A stretch of 64,000 nt of DNA from NCBI GenBank assembly GCA_034359265.1, contig CP136893.1, forward strand, positions 25,490,001 to 25,554,000, in the 5' to 3' direction. Shown in pieces: positions 58,476 through 64,000 of this stretch (its first letter is position 1; each line of letters opens with the position of its first letter). The stretch is from Canna indica (lineage: Eukaryota > Streptophyta > Magnoliopsida > Zingiberales > Cannaceae). The notes beneath the pieces were generated by a model that was not told the DNA's origin, ran no database searches, and was given only the letters and a program-made list of their open reading frames with translations. The position numbers and the translations under genes were made by a program.

Positions 58476-58936
58476 TAGGGATATATGGAAATAGGCCAAA
58501 CGATCTGTTAGGGGCCTGTGACCTGGCCATTATTCGGCCTGGCTTGGCCTCTTTAAAAAAACATATGCTCAAACTTATTTCTAAATCTATTTTTTTTATC
58601 AAGCCAAGCCTAAGCTCACTATAAGGTCTATTGAGCTTGATAGGTCGGTCTGAGCCTGTTAAGGTAGTATATATAATATATAATATATAATAAATATATA
58701 ATATTATTAGTTTATTATATATTTACATTATATATATATAAATATATTTTTTAATTTAATAAAACAACAACTATTGTTGTTATGTTTAAATTTGTTGTTA
58801 TCATTTTTGTATTGAAGTTTAAAAATAAATTTTATAAACATGTTTCAAGTTTTAGCAGACTTTATAAACAGGTCATAAGTCAGACTCAAACTAATTTTTT
58901 ACTACACAGGCCTGGCCTGACTTGTTTCCACTCGTA
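58476..58936. mobile_element. Small hAT-like element
   Basis: Begins TAGGGATATATGG and ends CCACTCGTA, an imperfect inverted pair of the TAGGGATGG...CCATCCCTA type. It is flanked by 8-bp near-identical duplications CTTGTTAG (58468-58475) and CTTGTGAG (58937-58944). Interior repeats of GGCCTGGC/GCCAGGCC type near both ends and an AT-rich core. No coding sequence. Family assignment rests on the 8-bp duplication and terminal bases. Confidence 0.55.
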
Positions 58937-58944
58937 CTTGTGAG

Positions 58945-61015
58945 CAGATCATTGCCATCAACTTGATAGACAAAAACACCCACCTATCCTCTCTTATTTT
59001 TCATCGTCACTAGTGCCTTGAGAACTTTTGAAATCTCTTTCTTTCTCCTTATAAGATCTTAAATATAGTTTTAAAAATTCATGAATATATGCTAGAATTT
59101 GAAGAATGAAGAATGAAGAGTAGAGGAGATGAGATGAGAGAAAAATATTGAAGAAGAATTTTAAAATTTCATTTGGACTTCGATTGGTCTGAAATTTATA
59201 CGTAGGAGGAAGGAAAAAATATCAAGGGATGAATACAGACGTAGTCCAAATAGAATAATATTCCATTTTATCCAAATAACATAAATAGTTGAAATTGGGT
59301 CGGTCCAACAATAATAACATAAATAGTCGAAATTGGGTCGGTCCGACTATTATTTGATTTTCGGCTGCACTAAATCAAATGCCACTGACATTTCGAAGAG
59401 ATGAAAATATTTGATTTTTAATCTCGTCATTTTCAGACACTGTTCCGGATTTCGTGATAATTAACTAGGTTCCAATAAATTGTTGTATGTCTTAACAATA
59501 ATAATATATTGAATTAATTATTACGTGAATGGTAAGGAAACAAGATAAAATATTTAATATTACTAAACAAATTAATCCCCTATATAAAAAAAGTACTAAC
59601 AATACGGGGTCGTTTGACCGCAACACGTTTCATGAGGCGCGGACATGTAATTAGGCGAAGGGACGCGAAGAGCCCACGTCGATGGCGACACGAAGCATAT
59701 ACCTCGTACACGTCTGCCGACAACGTAACCTACTTGCCTTTTTTGGTATATAAATATTTCATTTGTTTCTGGGTCAACATGCCATTATTTCTTTATTTAT
59801 AGCGTGCTTAAATAGTAAATATATCTGTCCTTCCTATTCCTATTCAATTAAATTATATTATCTATTTTTATAATATGGAATCATGCGATTCATATGACTT
59901 CGTTTTTGCCAGCTATCCCTGTTGTACGAATTAATAATTCAACTGTTTAGGTTTATATATATAATTATTAGATCCAATGTTTCTAAACAATTCGAATCGA
60001 TCAATCCATCTGCTGGTTAATTTTTAAATTTTTATTCTTTTACCATTTAATAGTTTGTGAAGTTTTGAAAAAATCCAATTCAATCAATCACTTGAGTATC
60101 TGGACAAACAAAATCAAATGATATGCCGACAATTTAGCTACGATTGGAATTTTAAATTGACACAAAATCAATTGGGCAATTTTCCTTGTGTTTGTTTATT
60201 TCTCGTGATGCTTAAATAACGTGGTGACACGTGGGCTTCAATTTTATATTTCAACTTATTAGTATTAAAAAATATAGCAAAAACCTAGGAAAGCAATTGA
60301 TAAATATTTATATTTGTATAATGTCAAATTGGCACTGGATCTCGAAATCTATTTGCCCTTTCATGTGCTCAAATGGACAATATTTAATTACGCATGCCAA
60401 CTTGTTGCACATTTATTTTATATTTACCATAATATAATAGAAAATGGGACAATAAAATTCGATACGGTCCAGCAAATTAAGGAGGAAATTTGATCTGCAT
60501 ATTTTTGTACCATTGCATGAGAAAAATAATGTGACAACGATATTTCCTTACCCCAAATGTAAAGGGCACTAGTTAAATATCAAAATGAAATGGGCTATCT
60601 ATTACTTAAGTACGTACACAAAGAACTATTTGTGATTTTGTTAATATTATGCACATGGTCACATTTGGAGTTGTACTATGTAAGCTTAATTATTTATTAG
60701 TGGTTTAGTAGTAAGTAGTAGTAAGAGGAGGAAAGAATTAATTAATTTTTTTTTTTCTACTTTATGGGTTAATTAAGAAGACAAATTAATGGGGTTTTAC
60801 AAAGTGTTGATGTTGACTTTGTTAGGCAAATGTATTATACGTATTAAATTTGATTAATATTTTGTTAATCATCTGATAATGTATTAAATTAAAAAGACCT
60901 AATTAATGATAATTTATTGAGAGTTTGTTGAAGATATGTGTCTATAAATATTGGTGGAAAATAGGGTTGACAGTTGGAGTACGTTAATGAGTTGTGTTAC
61001 ATACAATTGATATGA
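58945..61015. other. AT-rich intergenic sequence
   Basis: No gene. A 38-bp tandem pair (AATAACATAAATAGT...GGGTCGGTCC) lies at 59275-59345. A short GC-richer stretch at 59605-59740 has a 62-codon frame without a domain. Confidence 0.45.
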
Positions 61016-61067
61016 AACATGACTAGTTCAATGAAATCAAAAAAAAAAAAAACATGACTAGTTCAAT
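61016..61067 (+). mobile_element. Tiny poly(A) retro-insertion with 17-bp target duplication
   Basis: AACATGACTAGTTCAAT occurs at 61016-61032 and again at 61051-61067. Between them lies only GAAATC plus a run of A (61033-61050). Direct repeats of this length flanking a poly(A) end are the mark of LINE-machinery target-primed insertion, here almost completely 5'-truncated. Confidence 0.75.
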
Positions 61068-61953
61068 AATGAATACTACTCATTTATTAGACTATAAATT
61101 AATTACATTGGTGTCTTTAAATATCAAAAATGATAAATTCTTCTAATTGACGTGCCTAAAAATTCTTCTAATACTCATATTTAATAAAATGTTCATGATT
61201 ATTAATGAATTACATGCCATTGTGACTTGTGAGTGGTTAGGATTTAGGAAGATCATTAGGCACATTTTTAAGAAGATATAGCAACGCTCATTTAATATAC
61301 AGGTGAGGGTCATATAAGAAAAAATTCCGCTCGTATGATAAGAAATAAGAAAGAATTAATTATATTTGATATATGTCTCGTAAGACATATCAATTTTATC
61401 TATCTTTGTTCTTATCTTACTCAAATTTATTCTATGATATAAATTAGGGTAAATTACACGGAACCCCCTTCAATTATAGTCAATATGCGCAAAGACTACT
61501 TATAGTACCAAGTGTGCACAGAATTCTCCGCGACTATATTTTTTATTCCAATAACCACCATCCGTTAGCCCGCTCGTTAGTAACTTAACGGTAAAACTTT
61601 CACGTGTACAGAACCCCCATCCTTAGTGCCACGTGCCAACAATCTTCACTCTCAATCTCATCCGACGATCATCACTTTTTCTTCTACCCCATCCCTCATC
61701 TACCTACATTCCTCCCCTTGCCCTAGACTCCACCGCCATCGTCGCCGCCTCCACCACCATACTACTGGAATAATGAGCAACACCAACGGCCAGATCCGTT
61801 GATAAGCTGTATAAAAGATCATCTATTTCTTTTACACGAACATACAACCCTCGAACAGATCTAAGATTTTGTTAAATCATATTCGACTCGCCGATGCGTA
61901 CGTGAAACGTATCAACTCGTTAGATGGATGATTATTTTCTAAATTTATGGATG
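61068..61953. other. Intergenic, with a possible DNA-transposon edge
   Basis: No gene. From 61446 the sequence GGGTAAATTACACGGAACCCCC resembles the terminal phrase of TIR-type elements, but no partner end was found. 61670-61770 is C-rich. Confidence 0.35.
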
Positions 61954-62057
61954 CCGGTTCGAGTCTACAGTGGACAAATCCGGCACGAGTCCAAATTAGA
62001 CGATTCCAGCACGAGTCCAAAGTGAACGATTCCGGCGCGAGTCCAAAGTGGATGATT
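61954..62057. repeat. 26-bp tandem repeat, four copies
   Basis: CCGG-C-CGAGTCCAAA...GATT units start at 61954, 61980, 62006 and 62032. Confidence 0.88.
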
Positions 62058-62459
62058 CTAATTAATCTAAATTAAAATATTAACAATAAAATTAATCTAA
62101 TTAATCTAAACTAAACTTAATTAACAAATATAATAATAAAATTATTCTAATTAATTTAAACATGCATTAAACATTTAACCTAAAAAAAACATTAAATATT
62201 AATCTAAACATTAATCAAATTAACATTAAAAAATATCAAATATTAATGTAATCTACACATTAAACATTTAATTAACCTAGATTAGGGTTTAATCTAAACA
62301 TATTTAATTAGAGTAATAAAAAAAATAGGATTTAAAAAAACCCTAACTCACTATTCCGGCGTCGGAGTCCTGTGAACTATGGCGCCGACGTCTAGTGTCC
62401 GACATATGTCGGACACTAGACAATGCTCCGGCGGCCGGCCCTAGTATAGGAGGAAAGGA
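62058..62459. other. AT-rich block ending in a GC-rich palindrome
   Basis: 62060-62335 is nearly all A/T. 62345-62455 is GC-rich and contains a perfect 32-bp palindrome at 62390-62421. Confidence 0.6.
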
Positions 62460-62834
62460 CACTACTAGAATTGTCATCATTACCGATGGCTCAAGCCGTG
62501 GATGAATCGTCGGTGACAACTATCACGGACGACGTCAGCCGTGGCAACACGCTGTCACTGATGTACGCGTCTCAGATAAGTTATGATGGTCTCTCCCAGC
62601 TGTCACAAGTACTCATCAGCGACAGCAACGAACGCTGTCGCTAATTTATACACATCAGTGACGACTATAGATAGCTGTCAGTGATACAAACACATCAGCC
62701 ACGGCTTTGGGCAGTCGGTGATACTATTAGCAACCATGATATTTGGTACTGCCTAGGCCATAAGCCATTTACGATAAGCTTTCAGTCACGGCTTAGTGAT
62801 GGTCGACCGTGGGTACGTAAGCCGTGGCTGAATG

Positions 62835-63170
62835 TATATCTTGTAACTGAAGAAAAATAAAAAATTTGTAAAATTCTGTATACAATGATATTTATAGATT
62901 ACAGTATATTTTCAATCACAGATTACAACCAGAAAACATCATACACATGCATTTGAAACCAAACATACAAGTTTTATATAAATATCATCAATCTAAGCCT
63001 CAAATTGAAGGCAAATAATTATCAAAATATCATATATACAAACAAGTATCAGTATATAAACAAAATATAAACAACTATCACCGCTGGAGGCAACCATAAG
63101 TATATAAACAACTATTAATATACAAATAAGTATCAAAATATAAACAAAATACAATAAACCAAAATCTCAT
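62835..63170. other. Non-coding part of the CACTA element
   Basis: AT-rich, with repeated ATATAAACAA(A)TA phrases. Probably 3' untranslated sequence of the minus-strand gene. Confidence 0.45.
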
Positions 63171-63174
63171 GGAT

Positions 63175-64000
63175 GCAGTCGAGGCGGTGGAGTCGACAAC
63201 GACTAGGTCGGGAGCGTCAACTGGGTCGAGGAGGACGACAACTGCGACATCATAGGTAAGGTTAGAGTGAGATGCAATCTGAGTAAGGAGTGCCTACATG
63301 TTCTGCATCGTCTGTCTCAACTCTTTATTCGTCGAGTGTGACGCGCCCCCGTGCTGTCCTCCCGGGGCATGCAGTTTCTCGACGCAGTCCAGGATCAAGA
63401 CCTCTTGCCACTCAGGCGTGGCCCACCGTTCAACAAGCTGGTCCCACCCAGGGCTAGGAATCCACTCGGGGGCCACGTGTCCCCGAGTCTGCCCTATCTG
63501 TGTGGCCCCCAATCGTCTCATCACGGTCTAATGGGCTTGCTGAAGCAGCCCGTTATAGCGAGCGCGGGCAACACGCTCCCATGCAACCTCAACAATAGTG
63601 GTCTGGTCCTTCGGCCATGTATAATGAGCTTGTAAAAAAAAAATATTATTACCGATCAATATTTAACATTAACATTAATTTGATAAATATACTTACTGAG
63701 AACTCTCATCATAATAAATCCATATGCTCACGGGGCACGTGAGACCATGTAGGCGACGCCCCATGCATAAACTTTCGAATCGTCTCCGTTATTGTACGGG
63801 GGACGTCCTCCTGCTCAAATCTGCACCAAATATAAATTCATATTATGATATTTTGAATTATAAATAAATTATAAGAAATAATTAATGCATATACTTACCG
63901 TCTTCCGCGCACACTAACTGCTTTGTGCGGTTCTCTCTCTGGTGGCAGAGGGAGAATTCTATTAGGACCTCGTGGCCTAGATTTGCGGAGCGTTGCAGAG
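63175..64000 (-). pseudogene. Transposase_24-like gene, C-terminal exons
   Basis: Exons on the minus strand. 64000-63901 (PLPPEREPHKAVSVRGRR) ends at a GTAAGT donor. 63825-63697 reads RFEQEDVPRTITETIRKFMH and PTWSHVPREHMDL. 63628-63180 reads WERVARARYNGLLQQAH, then WDQLVERWATPEWQEVLILD, and ends in an acidic tail. The pattern of a short W-rich domain followed by 'W..LV..W..PE.....' is that of plant Ptta/En-Spm accessory proteins (Transposase_24). Stops near 63530 and 63710 indicate decay or splice variants. Family assignment is by pattern memory only. Confidence 0.55.

Larger units (their letters stand above)
62460..64000. mobile_element. CACTA element, left part (runs off the window)
   Basis: Starts CACTACTAGAATTGTCATC at 62460. 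About 370 bp of subterminal sequence follows, rich in AGCCGTGGCTGA, CAGTGACG and TCAGCGACAGC motifs in both orientations. A minus-strand transposon gene lies further in. The other end lies beyond 64000. Confidence 0.78.

Noticed and set aside
1..64000. tRNA or rRNA genes
   Set aside because: No cloverleaf-like or rRNA sequence noticed; primer sites matching tRNA ends are retrotransposon features. A tRNAscan run would be decisive.

Overview
This is AT-rich nuclear DNA of a flowering plant. The evidence is one Dof transcription factor gene (a plant-only family), Ty1-copia and Ty3-gypsy elements with plant tRNA primer sites, and CACTA, MULE-like and hAT-like DNA transposons. Nothing in the sequence fixes the species. 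Apart from the Dof gene (minus strand, 44513-45355) almost everything recognisable is transposon or a broken host-gene fragment carried among transposons.

Layout. 1-3278: right part of a CACTA-type element with a hairpin-rich subterminal array and an unidentified exon-like piece. 3279-4512: Ty3-gypsy integrase/chromodomain remnant, minus strand. 4977-7477: 2.5 kb solo LTR with an exact ATATG duplication. 7583-22619: one Ty1-copia element (C1, plus strand) with an exact CAGCT duplication. It is opened by a related copia (C2, minus strand, about 9308-14425) in its gag. Its 3' LTR is opened by 3.6 kb holding a P5C dehydrogenase gene fragment, a hairpin array and a solo LTR. 22696-39929: a CACTA element with a TNP2-type transposase. 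It contains a 2-hydroxyacid dehydrogenase gene fragment, a MULE-like element with a 9-bp duplication, and an LTR holding a truncated copia (C3). A second CACTA (30032-36879, ATG duplication) sits exactly inside the transposase reading frame and holds fragments of ribonucleotide reductase large subunit and magnesium-dependent phosphatase 1, plus a 944-bp mini-CACTA. 39930-42575: 5' LTR and gag start of another copia (C4) split by a solo LTR with a TTAGG duplication.

42576-50093 is the least repeat-disturbed part and carries the Dof gene with a GA/GGA-rich tract and a GC-rich upstream stretch. 50094-57081 is a 403-bp non-autonomous CACTA (AAT duplication) swollen by a 6585-bp Athila-like gypsy element that kept gag and protease but has no RT or integrase. 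57082-62459 is AT-rich with a small hAT-like element and minor repeats. 62460-64000 is the left end of another CACTA with a Transposase_24-like gene on the minus strand.

The unusual theme is gene capture. Fragments of four unrelated housekeeping metabolic genes (P5CDH, a 2-hydroxyacid dehydrogenase, RNR1, MDP1) lie within about 16 kb of nested transposons. Two clearly retain intron/exon structure, so they were copied as DNA and not through mRNA. No operon, CRISPR array, rRNA or tRNA gene was seen.
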